This document shows positions 18,794-27,780 of a stretch of DNA of 64,000 nucleotides, piece after piece (within the stretch, counting starts at the first letter, position 1; the number at the start of each line of letters is the position of its first letter). The stretch lies in assembly GCA_949288175.1 (NCBI GenBank), contig CASEIV010000011.1, forward strand, positions 1-64,000, given 5' to 3'. Origin of the DNA: an uncultured Eubacteriales bacterium (GTDB lineage Bacteria; Bacillota; Clostridia; TANB77; CAG-508). The notes under the pieces were generated by a model that was not told where the DNA came from, did not search any database, and saw only the letters and a list, made by a program, of their open reading frames with translations. The position numbers and the translations under genes are program-made.

Positions 18794-19474
18794 ATGGAAA
18801 ATGCGGCAGATGCCTTAAAAATGGCAACAGAAGTATTATTATTTATACTAGCGTTGGGAATTACCATATCATCCTTTTCCCAAGCTAGAGAAACTTCAGA
18901 AATTGTACTTGGCTATACAGATAGAGATTATGTGACACAATATGTAGAAGACTTGGAAACAACAGAAAGAGTTGTTGGAATAGAAACCATTATTCCAACC
19001 ATCTATAGAGCATATAAAGAGAATTATAAAATTTATTTTTATGATGTAGATGGAAACCCATTAGAATTATATAAAATTAAAAATGCACAAACAGGTGTTA
19101 TAACTTCAATAAATGCAATTGATTCGACACAAGATATATTAGGAGATGATTGGCAAAAAGATAATTTTATAATGGCATTATTATATGGTAAAGAAGCAGT
19201 AACAACAAAGTCATTATTGAAAGATAAATATGGACAAACAATTTCGTGGGAAGATTTTAGTACTTCCCTAAATACAGGAAATTCCATAATAGACTTGAAT
19301 GAAGATGGAATTTATGGTATAATAAGTAGTAGTAAGTTTAAAGAATATTTTGGCGTGTATTACCCAAGTCAAGCAAGAGAAGGTGCAGGAGAAGGAGAAG
19401 AGGAAAATACAAATGCACAAACAACAACAGAGCAAAAGATGAGAGTTATATCATACCAGAAATATAGTGGATAA
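18794..19474 (+). CDS. pilin-like protein with MENAADAL start
   Basis: The start is ATG 18794, since AGAAAGGATG lies at the right distance; the ATG at 18785 overlaps it. The 226-residue protein begins MENAADALKMATEVLLFILA and has one helix (about 8-31). A secreted domain follows, with Asp-rich turns (YDVDGNPLE, DLNEDGIYG). A Glu/Gly/Thr-rich stretch near the end precedes MRVISYQKYSG. It belongs to the same pilus locus; its role is unknown. Confidence 0.6.
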   Translation: MENAADALKMATEVLLFILALGITISSFSQARETSEIVLGYTDRDYVTQYVEDLETTERVVGIETIIPTIYRAYKENYKIYFYDVDGNPLELYKIKNAQTGVITSINAIDSTQDILGDDWQKDNFIMALLYGKEAVTTKSLLKDKYGQTISWEDFSTSLNTGNSIIDLNEDGIYGIISSSKFKEYFGVYYPSQAREGAGEGEEENTNAQTTTEQKMRVISYQKYSG

Positions 19475-19512
19475 TACAATATAATAATGTTATTATAAGG
19501 AGGCGTTTGACT

Positions 19513-20052
19513 ATGGATAGTATAGGAGGAGCACTTTCAACAGCTTTTATGTATATTTTAGCAGCTGCATTGATGTTTGGAGTGCCATTGATGACATTAT
19601 CTAGCAATAATGATGATATTGCACAAATGTCATTACAAGCACAAACTCAAGAATTTGTAGATACTGTGGCAACAACAGGTGTTTTAACAGAAGCTGATTA
19701 TGCGGCTTTTGAACAGGCAGCATCAGCTGATGGAACTGCAAAAGAAATAGAAATGGGAATTAGTATATTAGATGAAAATCCTGGAAAAAAAGTAACACAA
19801 GCAAATCCTACAAAATATGGTGAAAATGTTTCTTATTCTATTTTTTCATCACAGATAGAAGAAACCTTATCACAAAATGGAAGGATAGCTTTAAAACAAG
19901 GAGATAATTTTTCAGTAAGTGTAAAAAATAAATATCCTACTTTAGGAGATACATTAAATAATTTCTTTTATTCAGTACCTCAAAGTGCAGCATATTCAAT
20001 AGCAGCACATGCTAGTGCATATTGTACAGTAAATGGGGATTTATCAAACTAG
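19513..20052 (+). CDS. pilin-like secreted protein
   Basis: An open frame begins at TTG 19507, but AAGGAGGCG is only one base before it; ATG 19513 is at the proper spacing. The 179-residue product starts MDSIGGALSTAFMYILAAAL, a hydrophobic helix at about 8-27. An Ala/Gln/Glu-rich domain follows, ending FFYSVPQSAAYSIAAHAS. It looks like another subunit of the fibre. A hairpin follows the gene. Confidence 0.55.
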   Translation: MDSIGGALSTAFMYILAAALMFGVPLMTLSSNNDDIAQMSLQAQTQEFVDTVATTGVLTEADYAAFEQAASADGTAKEIEMGISILDENPGKKVTQANPTKYGENVSYSIFSSQIEETLSQNGRIALKQGDNFSVSVKNKYPTLGDTLNNFFYSVPQSAAYSIAAHASAYCTVNGDLSN

Positions 20053-20070
20053 CAATAAACTGAAATTAGG

Positions 20071-20099
20071 ATAGCCTGTAATAAACATTACAGGCTATT
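20071..20099 (+). terminator. hairpin between pilin-like genes
   Basis: ATAGCCTGTAAT / ATTACAGGCTAT forms a perfect 12-base stem with a five-base loop. No T-run follows on the + strand, so it may be an attenuator or a processing and stability structure rather than a full terminator. Confidence 0.5.
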
Positions 20100-20130
20100 A
20101 AAAAATAAAAATACAAAGGAAAGTGAATTT

Positions 20131-22078
20131 ATGAGGATTCAGGATTTAGCAATTATTTTTGTTATCATTATGCTACCAATATCATTAGTTTTTTCTTATT
20201 ATATTCGGAGCCCAGATAGATACACTTGAATTACAAATTTCTTATGATACCAAATTAGATAATGCAACTTCAAGTGCTATTGAAGCTTTTCGTATGAATA
20301 CAGAAAATAGTAGTACATCGGATATCGTCAATTCTAAAATAAGAGATATAGAAGCAGCAGCCAATATCTTTTTTACGACATTATCTACAGACTTTAATAT
20401 GGCAGGGTATAATAGTGAAGTTTTGAAAGAATATGTACCTGCTCTTGTATTTACGATGTATGATGGTTTTTATATTTATTCACCATTTGAAAATACATTG
20501 GATGATGAGACTGCTGAAAACTTAGAGGACAATCCAAGTGCAGACTATCATGCAGGTGAACAAATAACAGGACTAAAACCATATATATTTTATAGCTGTC
20601 GATATATCAAAGGAAATATTGATGTTGTTATTACCTATTCTTTAGACAATTATATTACTATTCAAGGAACTGCAGGAGGAGAATATATTAATGATGCAGG
20701 ATATTTGATTAATGATGTTAATGTCAATGGAGAAACTGTAACCTATAGAGGGGTTACAATAGGAAAAGAAGGCCAGTTATATGAATATATAGGGGACAAA
20801 CAATATGAATATATTAAGATTAATGGAGCAAAATATTATTATGATCCAGATAAAGATGATTGGTTTCAATTATTTAATGGTGAAAGGCTATATAATCAAG
20901 GACCATTCCAACGAGGATATAATGATATGGCATATCGTTATTATAAGGAGGCTGCAGATTTTAGGAAAAGAATAAAGGAATATGGATTAATGGATTTAAC
21001 ACCTGCAAACGCAGTAGATTCTAATGGACAACCATTAACAGCTGTTAAAGACGAAAATAACAATATTGTGTATGATTTTGTCAATAGTGGAAACTATAAT
21101 ATTTTTCAGTATTATGCAAATGGTATTTCTATAGAAGAACCAAATTCTAATTTTAATCAACATAGAATGGCAATTATCCGTTATTCTATTGAAAGTAATT
21201 TATCAATCGCTTTAGCCAATTATAATCATTATGATGGAGAAAAAAAATATAATTTTAAAATGCCAAAATTAGCAGAAGAAGATTGGGATAATATATTAAA
21301 TAATGTGAGTGTCATTAGTTTCTTACAAGGATTAAGTATCGGCGGAAAAATATATAATGGCTATTCTGTTATTAATAATAATACGAATGAAGAAGTTGTA
21401 ACAGAAAATTCAATATATATAACAACAACAGTAGATAATTATTTTCATAGAGTGACATCTACCGAATCAGAAATCGTGTCAGGAACAAATTTAACAGGGA
21501 TTTGGAGAAATGATTTTGCCAAAAAAAGTTATATAGAAGAAACATCAAAAGAAATCAAATATTATCATCCACAAAGACAATTAGGTTGTTATGAGTGTTA
21601 TGTTTTACAAACGAATAATAATACAGTAGATAATATATATGAATATTTAGATGATAAACCAGCATTAGCGACAGCATATTATACAGCATTAGGTAGAGAA
21701 CGATATAGTACATACAAAGTATTTAGAAATCCAACAGAACATAAAAGTTTATTTGAAGAAACAGATGAACCAGAAGAGCCAGAAGAACCAATAGAGCCAG
21801 AAGAGCCAGAAGTTCCAGAAGAACCAGAAGTACCAATAGAGCCAGAAGAACCAGAAAATCCAACATTAGAATGGGGACCTTATGGATTAGGAGATGTTAA
21901 TGGAGATGGTGAGATTGATTATACAGACTATTCTATAATGATGGCAGCGATAGGAGGAAGATGGTGGTTGACAGATGATGAAAGAATTAGAGCAGACGTT
22001 AATCAGGATGGAGAGGTAAATAATTCAGATTTAACGGAATTAAGAAGATATCTAATAAACCATGGATATCAAATCTAA
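20131..22078 (+). CDS. large pilus subunit with C-terminal dockerin, +1 shift at CGG
   Basis: It starts at ATG 20131 (AAAGGAAAG upstream) with a hydrophobic helix MRIQDLAIIFVIIMLPISL. Codon 26 is CGG (20206-20208). Frame 0 ends eight codons later with TGA. The +1 frame gives YYI-G-AQIDTLELQISYD and runs to 22078, for a total of 648 residues. The large Tyr/Asp-rich extracellular body is followed by a Pro/Glu repeat linker (EEPEEPEEP) near residue 560. A type I dockerin-like pair of Ca loops ends it, GDVNGDGEIDYTDY and ADVNQDGEVNNSDL. The shift couples the membrane helix to the body, so it is needed for export. It is likely a tip or adhesin subunit. Confidence 0.75.
20206..20209 (+). other. CGG +1 frameshift site 5 (dockerin-bearing subunit)
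   Basis: In-frame CGGA after ATT at codon 26, right after the export helix. The +1 frame gives YYI-G-AQIDTL. Confidence 0.8.
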
Positions 22079-22162
22079 CAAGAAGAAAACATACAATTTA
22101 TAAAAATGTATAAAAAAATAAAAAAAGCTAATAATATTATAAAACCTAAAATAGGAGAGAAT

Positions 22163-23395
22163 ATGTATAGAAAAAATTTAGGAAAAATAATATTATTAGT
22201 TTTTTTATTTATCATCTATATTTATATTTTAGTAATTTATCATATTCCAGATAAAATAACGATATTTGAAGGAGAGGATATATCTTTAAAAACATTTTTT
22301 GGAATTACTTTACATGCAGAAGAGGATGTTTTAACAGTTTCAGCAGATACAGGGCAAAAAACAATAAACACAGTAGGGAATGAAAAAGTATCTGTTAAAT
22401 TATTTGATAAATTATTCATAAAAAATGTAGATGTTTCTGTTCTTCCAAGAACGACGGTTATTCCCGTAGGGAATATTGCAGGTGTTAAATTATATACCAA
22501 TGGTGTTTTAGTGGTAGGCATGTCTGAAATTGAAGGAGAAGATAGTAAAACATATAAACCATATGAAAATAGTGGAATAGAAGAGGGAGATACCATTGTA
22601 AAGGTAAATAATACGATGATATATTCAACAGAGGATTTAATTGAAAATGTTAATTTATCTAATGGAGAAAACGTAAAAATAGAATATATTCACGAAAAAG
22701 AAACAAAGGAATGTAGTATAAGACCAGTAAAAACAAATGAAGAAGAATACAAATTGGGATTATGGGTGAGAGACAGTGCTGCAGGAGTAGGAACAGTTAC
22801 CTTTTATGAACCAGAAACACAACAATTTGGTGCTTTAGGACATGGTATAACAGATATTGATACAGGAGATTTATTAAATATTTCATCAGGGGAATTTGTA
22901 ACAGCAAAAGTACTAAATATTAAAAAAGGAGAAGATGGTAATCCTGGGAAAATTCAAGGAACAGTAGAAGAACAAGAAACAATTGGAGAAATTACAAAAA
23001 ATACGGAATTTGGAATATATGGAAAAATAGAAGATGCATCTAGCCTAAATATCGATATGTCAAAAGAAATGGAAGTTGCTTTACGAGATGAAATACAAAC
23101 AGGGAAGGCAACGATTTTATGCAGTTTAGATAATCAAACAGTGAAAGAATATGAGATAGAAATAACGAAAATATATAGAGAAAATAATTATAATAATAAA
23201 AGTATGGAGATAAAATTAACAGATCAAGCATTAATTGAAAAAACGGGAGGAATTATTCAAGGAATGAGTGGTTCACCGATTATACAAAATGGAAAATTTG
23301 TGGGGGCTGTTACACATGTTTTTGTAGATTCAGCAACAGAAGGGTATGCTGTATTTGGAGATTTGATGTTAAAACAATCTAAGAAAGTGAATTAA
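22163..23395 (+). CDS. spoIVB: SpoIVB peptidase
   Basis: SpoIVB is a serine protease secreted from the forespore that triggers pro-sigma-K processing in the mother cell. The 410-residue protein has one N-terminal helix (about 9-28) and a PDZ domain (GIEEGDTIVKVNN). The S55 peptidase domain has FGALGHGITD (His) and IIQGMSGSPIIQNGKFVGAV (active Ser). Start ATG 22163 has AGGAGA upstream; the earlier ATG 22106 lacks a good site. It follows the pilus locus directly, but nothing links their functions. Confidence 0.93.
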   Translation: MYRKNLGKIILLVFLFIIYIYILVIYHIPDKITIFEGEDISLKTFFGITLHAEEDVLTVSADTGQKTINTVGNEKVSVKLFDKLFIKNVDVSVLPRTTVIPVGNIAGVKLYTNGVLVVGMSEIEGEDSKTYKPYENSGIEEGDTIVKVNNTMIYSTEDLIENVNLSNGENVKIEYIHEKETKECSIRPVKTNEEEYKLGLWVRDSAAGVGTVTFYEPETQQFGALGHGITDIDTGDLLNISSGEFVTAKVLNIKKGEDGNPGKIQGTVEEQETIGEITKNTEFGIYGKIEDASSLNIDMSKEMEVALRDEIQTGKATILCSLDNQTVKEYEIEITKIYRENNYNNKSMEIKLTDQALIEKTGGIIQGMSGSPIIQNGKFVGAVTHVFVDSATEGYAVFGDLMLKQSKKVN

Positions 23396-23430
23396 AGGGA
23401 AAATGGGGTCCGTCCCCCAAATCCCTTTTA
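23394..23430. repeat. REP-like hairpin, shared terminator of spoIVB and murC
   Basis: AAAGGGA..TGGGG pairs with CCCCC..TCCCTTT around GGGGTCCGTCCCC. The GGGGACGG-type core recurs at 46.7 and 56.1 kb. It overlaps the murC stop and separates convergent genes. Confidence 0.65.
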
Positions 23431-24810
23431 GTCAATTAACATTGGACCAATATTGGTAACAGTTCCAGCACCTAAGGTTAAAACAATATCATTTTTTTCA
23501 ACATGTTTTTTTACATAGTTTACACATTCATCAAAATCAGGAATATATAGAGCTTCTTTTCCTAGAGAATGCAGTTTATTTACTAAATCTTTAGAAGAAA
23601 TGTTATAGGTATTTTTTTCTCTAGCAGCATAAATATCTAGGACAATAACATGGTCAAAATTCATTAATGCATTAGCAAATTCATCTAATAGATTTTTTGT
23701 TCTGCTATATGTATGTGGTTGAAAAATAACCCAAGATTGATGATATTTTTTATGCATTAAAGATTTTGCAGTAGCAATAATTTCTGTTGGGTGATGTCCA
23801 TAATCGTCATAAACACTTGCTATATCATTCATTTTTCCTTTATATTCAAATCTTCTGTGAGCACCAGTAAACTCTAGCAATGCAGACTTTATTATATCTA
23901 AAGATATGTTATATTTCAAACAGATAGAAATACAAGCAAGAGCATTTGAAACATTGTGTTTACCAGGAACAGATAATTGGAATGTATCCAAAAATTTATT
24001 ATGATAGTAAACATCAAATTTTGCAAAACCATCATCATTAAATTCTATATTTGTACCATAAACATCCACATCTTTATTAGAAATACCATAAGTGATAACT
24101 GTAGCATTTGTTTCATTAGCCAATTCTAAACAATTGGTATCATCTCCATTTAGAATTAAAACACCATCATCAGGCAATAATTTCACATATTTTATAAATG
24201 CTTTTTTTATATTTTCTAGATTTTTAAAATAATCTAAATGGTCATTATCGATATTTAAAATAATTTCAGCTTTAGGACTAAACTTTAAGAAACTTTCTAC
24301 ATATTCACATGCTTCTATAATAAAATGCTCACTATTTCCGACTCTATAATTACCATCTAATTGTTTTAAATAAGCACCGACTTGTATACTAGGATCTGTT
24401 AAGGCTTTCATAAAGCAAAGAGAAACCATAGAAGTTGTGGTGGTTTTTCCATGTGTTCCAGAAATACAGATTGTATCTTGAAAACATCTGGTAATTTCAC
24501 CTAAAAAATCAGCTCTTTCTATTGTTGGAATGTTTTGATTTTTTGCTTCAACCATTTCAGGATCTTCTGGTTTAATAGCAGCAGAATAAACAACAACATC
24601 TGCTTTTTTTACATCTTCTATATTATGTCCAATCGTAACTTTGATTCCTCTTTTTTTCAATACTTGAATTGATTCAGAATCAGCTAAATCAGAACCAGTA
24701 ATATGAAATCCCCAGTTATGAAGAATTTCGGCAATTCCACTCATGCTGACACCACCAATTCCAATCATATGGACATTTTTATATTTTCTTAAATTATCTA
24801 TATTAGGCAT
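23428..24810 (-). CDS. murC: UDP-N-acetylmuramate--L-alanine ligase
   Basis: MurC adds L-Ala to UDP-MurNAc in peptidoglycan synthesis. The 460-residue protein has the N-terminal Rossmann motif MIGIGGVSMSGIA, the ATP loop SGTHGKTTTTSM near 110 and IDNDHLDYF near 190. The Mur C-terminal domain has DDYGHHPTEI and QPHTYSRT. AAGGAG is eight bases before ATG 24810; the GTG at 24819 overlaps the ribosome site. All catalytic motifs are intact. Confidence 0.96.
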   Translation of the reverse strand: MPNIDNLRKYKNVHMIGIGGVSMSGIAEILHNWGFHITGSDLADSESIQVLKKRGIKVTIGHNIEDVKKADVVVYSAAIKPEDPEMVEAKNQNIPTIERADFLGEITRCFQDTICISGTHGKTTTTSMVSLCFMKALTDPSIQVGAYLKQLDGNYRVGNSEHFIIEACEYVESFLKFSPKAEIILNIDNDHLDYFKNLENIKKAFIKYVKLLPDDGVLILNGDDTNCLELANETNATVITYGISNKDVDVYGTNIEFNDDGFAKFDVYYHNKFLDTFQLSVPGKHNVSNALACISICLKYNISLDIIKSALLEFTGAHRRFEYKGKMNDIASVYDDYGHHPTEIIATAKSLMHKKYHQSWVIFQPHTYSRTKNLLDEFANALMNFDHVIVLDIYAAREKNTYNISSKDLVNKLHSLGKEALYIPDFDECVNYVKKHVEKNDIVLTLGAGTVTNIGPMLID

Positions 24811-24999
24811 GAAAGACACTCCTTTGTAAATATTTGATTAGCGTAAAATTCCAAAACGAATTATATAATTATATCACGAAAATTTCAATACTTTTGAAGA
24901 AATTTATAAGATAATAAGTGCATTTTTGCTAGTTTGGAAAATTTTACATGAAAGAAGCAAAATATGTATATTTCAATATATTAAGAATTATGCAAAATG

Positions 25000-25072
25000 T
25001 TACTATATAGAAAAGGAAAAAATCCATATATAATCAAGATAAGGTTATATTTTTCTATACAATAAAAAATAT
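25000..25072 (+). repeat. repeated intergenic hairpin (copy C), upstream of spoVG
   Basis: TATATAGAAAAGG...TTTTTCTATACAATAAAA resembles the units at 12439 and 51872. The rest of the 24811-25193 gap is AT-rich without genes, apart from a possible sigma-H promoter. Confidence 0.4.
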
Positions 25073-25093
25073 AAAAAAAATGTAAAAAAAAGA

Positions 25094-25118
25094 AGGAAAA
25101 AAATTTTTTATGAAGAAT
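25094..25118 (+). promoter_or_regulatory. possible sigma-H promoter of spoVG
   Basis: AGGAAAA (25094-25100), 14 bases and GAAT (25115-25118) match the sigma-H pattern. spoVG is sigma-H controlled in Bacillus subtilis. The weak information content keeps this tentative. Confidence 0.4.
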
Positions 25119-25193
25119 AATATAATTGTACATAAAAATTTAACTATGTACAAAATATTTTTTAAAACTTAAGGAAGGTAGGTGCACTACAAA

Positions 25194-25475
25194 ATGCAAA
25201 TCACAGATGTACGTTTAAGAAAAGTAAATTCAGAGAACAGAATGAAAGCTGTTGCTTCTGTAACATTCGATAACGAATTTGTTATTCATGATATCAAAGT
25301 TATCGAAAGTCAAAATGGATTATTTATAGCTATGCCAAGTAGAAAAACTCCAAACGGAGAATTCAAAGATATAGCTCATCCAATCAATGCTGAAACTGCT
25401 GAAACTAGAGAGAAAATTCAAAAAGCTATATTAGAAGCTTATGAAGCTCCAGAAACAGAGGAATCAGCAGAATAA
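25194..25475 (+). CDS. spoVG: SpoVG, RNA-binding regulator
   Basis: SpoVG is a small RNA/DNA-binding regulator affecting septation, sporulation and surface genes. The 93-residue protein [20 protein letters not shown] through [21 protein letters not shown] matches the family over its whole length. The start is ATG 25194; the open frame begins at an upstream GTG that overlaps the AAGGAAGG site. A terminator follows. Confidence 0.96.
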   Translation: MQITDVRLRKVNSENRMKAVASVTFDNEFVIHDIKVIESQNGLFIAMPSRKTPNGEFKDIAHPINAETAETREKIQKAILEAYEAPETEESAE

Positions 25476-25492
25476 TAAATAGAATAAAAAAG

Positions 25493-25527
25493 TAAAAGTA
25501 GGGTACAAATCATATCCTACTTTTATT
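25493..25527 (+). terminator. terminator after spoVG
   Basis: AAAAGTAGGG and TCCTACTTTTA pair around a ten-base loop with a T-rich end. Confidence 0.75.
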
Positions 25528-25568
25528 TATGAAAAAATTTTTCGATGATTTATATGTTGTAATATTAT

Positions 25569-25802
25569 TGTTACAGTTCGACTCAAAGGCTCGAAAGGTT
25601 ACCTATATATCATTTTTCATATCTTGTGTGTCGCAACCACTGATGTTGAAAGATAAATTTTAAATAGTCTTAAATAAATTTAATCCTATCTAAAATCTAT
25701 TTTCAACGAAAGAAGGTTGCTCCAATCGCACTCGCTTTTGCTCGTTTGATCGCTTAATGATATATAGGTAACCTTTCGAGCCTTTGAGTCTGAACTGTAA
25801 CA
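25569..25802. repeat. long fold-back element, family R1 copy 1
   Basis: The ends TGTTACAGTTC and GAACTGTAACA are inverted. About 40 bases at each side pair almost fully (GACTCAAAGGCTCGAAAGG against CCTTTCGAGCCTTTGAGTC). The ~140-base core (25613-25755) is nearly identical to that of the copy at 29184. It contains its own pairing, GTTGAAAGATA with CTATTTTCAAC and GCAACCA with GGTTGC. The element thus folds as one hairpin of about 234 bases. No transposase is nearby. Confidence 0.85.
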
Positions 25803-25902
25803 TATTATTAAAGACCACACAAAAAATTTATTGTAAAAGCTTGAAAAATAGGTAAAAACAATGTAAAATATTATGGACAATTACAGGAAAAGAGGGAAAG
25901 AA

Positions 25903-26463
25903 ATGTTTTTAATTGTGGGATTAGGAAATCCTGAAAATGAATATGCGAATACGAGACATAATATGGGATTTGATACAATTAATCAATTAGCAGAAGAATA
26001 TAAAATAGAATTAAATAAAAATAAATTTAAAGCAATCTATGGAACAGGAATGATTGAAAATGAAAAAGTGATTCTTTTAAAACCACAAACTTATATGAAT
26101 TTGAGTGGTGAAAGTATTATAGAGGTAATCCATTTCTATAAAATTGGTTTAGAAAATTTAATTGTTGTCTATGACGATATGGATGTGGAGCCAGGAAAGA
26201 TTAAGATAAGAAAAAAAGGTGGAGCAGGTTCACATAATGGGATGAAATCTGTTATCCAAAATATAAATTCAGAAGAATTTACAAGAATTAGAGTTGGAAT
26301 TGGAACACCTGAATATAAAAATGACAGAATAAATTATGTAATCGGAAAAATAACATCAGAAGAAGATAGAGAAATATTACATAAAGGAACAGAAAGAGCA
26401 AAAGAAGCTATTATTGAAGTGATTAGAAATGGTGTAGATGTAGCAATGAATCAATTTAATTGA
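25903..26463 (+). CDS. pth: peptidyl-tRNA hydrolase
   Basis: Pth frees tRNA from peptidyl-tRNA that drops off the ribosome. The 186-residue protein has VGLGNPENEYANTRHNMGF (catalytic His20 region), LLKPQTYMNLSGES, DDMDVEPGKI and GGAGSHNGMKS. Start ATG 25903 follows GAGGGAAAG; the earlier ATG 25873 is not preceded by a site. Abundant drop-off would be expected if the CGG codon stalls ribosomes, but that link is only an idea. Confidence 0.96.
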   Translation: MFLIVGLGNPENEYANTRHNMGFDTINQLAEEYKIELNKNKFKAIYGTGMIENEKVILLKPQTYMNLSGESIIEVIHFYKIGLENLIVVYDDMDVEPGKIKIRKKGGAGSHNGMKSVIQNINSEEFTRIRVGIGTPEYKNDRINYVIGKITSEEDREILHKGTERAKEAIIEVIRNGVDVAMNQFN

Positions 26464-26553
26464 AATCTATATAAAGATAAATGAAAACTATGGTAACTTC
26501 AATAATCAGTTATTTAGCATAGTATTTTAATGGAACAAGAAAGGTAGGCAAAT

Positions 26554-27741
26554 ATGTTAGAATTAATCATAAAAAGAATAGAAGATAAAAGACAAATTGC
26601 ATTAGTGGAAGATGGAAAACTAATAGAATATTATGAAGAAGAGAAAGAAGACAACAAAAATGAAGGAAATATTTATATTGGTGTTGTAAAAGATATTATC
26701 AAAGGTATGCAAGCAGCATTTGTTGATATTGGAATTGGCAAAAATAGTTTAATACATGTAAAAGATATATTAGAAAAAAAAGATGAAAAAAATGAAAAAG
26801 TAGAGATAAACCAAGAAATTAACCAATTAATAAAGCCTAATCAAAAGTTATTGGTGCAAATAAAAAAAGATAGTAATGAAAAAAAAGGAGCAAGAATATC
26901 AACACATATTAATTTACCTGGAAAATATATTGTACTTATGCCTAATACAGATATTATTACAGTTTCACAGAAAATAGAAAATAAGGAAGAACAAGATAGA
27001 TTAATTAAATTGGTAAGAGAAAATATTTCAAAAGGAAATGGAGCAGTTATCAGGACATCAGCAGAAGGAAAAGAAAAGGAAATTATCGAAGATATAAAAT
27101 TGGTGGAAAGTAAATGGGAAAAGATTGTGAAAGATAGCCAAAATGAAAAGCAAAAAGCACCAAGACAATTATATAAAAGTGAAAATATTGTTGAAAAAAT
27201 GTTAATGGATTTAACAGAAAAAGAATTAACACAAGTAATCGTGAATGATAGTTTAGATTATAATGAAATTAGTAAGATAAAAAGTGAAAATCAAGAATAT
27301 AAGAATTTACCAATATTGGTTAAAAGTGAAGAATCCATTTTCAATATATATGATTTAGAACAACAAATTCATAAAATGAATAATAGAAAAATATGGCTAA
27401 AATGTGGAGGATTTATTACCATTGATAAAACAGAAGCACTAACTGCTATTGACGTCAATACAGGAAAATACACAGGGAATAAGACAATGGAAGATACCGT
27501 TTTTAAAGTCAATAAAGAAGCAACTATTGAGATAGCAAAACAATTAAGGCTTAGAGATATAGGAGGCATTATTATCATTGACTATATAGATATGCAAGAA
27601 GAGGAAGATAAAAAAACAATAGAAAATGTACTAAAAGAAGAATTGAAAAAGGACAGAAGCAAAACACAAATAGAAGGATTTACAAAATTAGATTTAATGG
27701 AAATGACTAGAAAACATATATGTAGTCATAAAAGCACATAA
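26554..27741 (+). CDS. rng: ribonuclease E/G family protein, short C-terminus
   Basis: RNase G/E endonucleases process rRNA and mRNA. The 395-residue protein has an S1-type domain (IYIGVVKDIIKGMQAAFVDI), the 5' sensor region and the DNase-I-like catalytic domain. Metal-binding residues sit in TAIDVNTGKYTG and IIIIDYIDMQ. It ends at EMTRKHICSHKST. Most family members continue with a CPxC zinc-link and a small domain that supports tetramer formation; both are missing. No in-frame CGG or obvious shift explains this, so it appears naturally short. AAGGTAGG precedes the ATG. Confidence 0.88.
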   Translation: MLELIIKRIEDKRQIALVEDGKLIEYYEEEKEDNKNEGNIYIGVVKDIIKGMQAAFVDIGIGKNSLIHVKDILEKKDEKNEKVEINQEINQLIKPNQKLLVQIKKDSNEKKGARISTHINLPGKYIVLMPNTDIITVSQKIENKEEQDRLIKLVRENISKGNGAVIRTSAEGKEKEIIEDIKLVESKWEKIVKDSQNEKQKAPRQLYKSENIVEKMLMDLTEKELTQVIVNDSLDYNEISKIKSENQEYKNLPILVKSEESIFNIYDLEQQIHKMNNRKIWLKCGGFITIDKTEALTAIDVNTGKYTGNKTMEDTVFKVNKEATIEIAKQLRLRDIGGIIIIDYIDMQEEEDKKTIENVLKEELKKDRSKTQIEGFTKLDLMEMTRKHICSHKST

Positions 27742-27780
27742 TAATAACTTTATCAAAAAGGAGAGAGGATACACCCAAAA

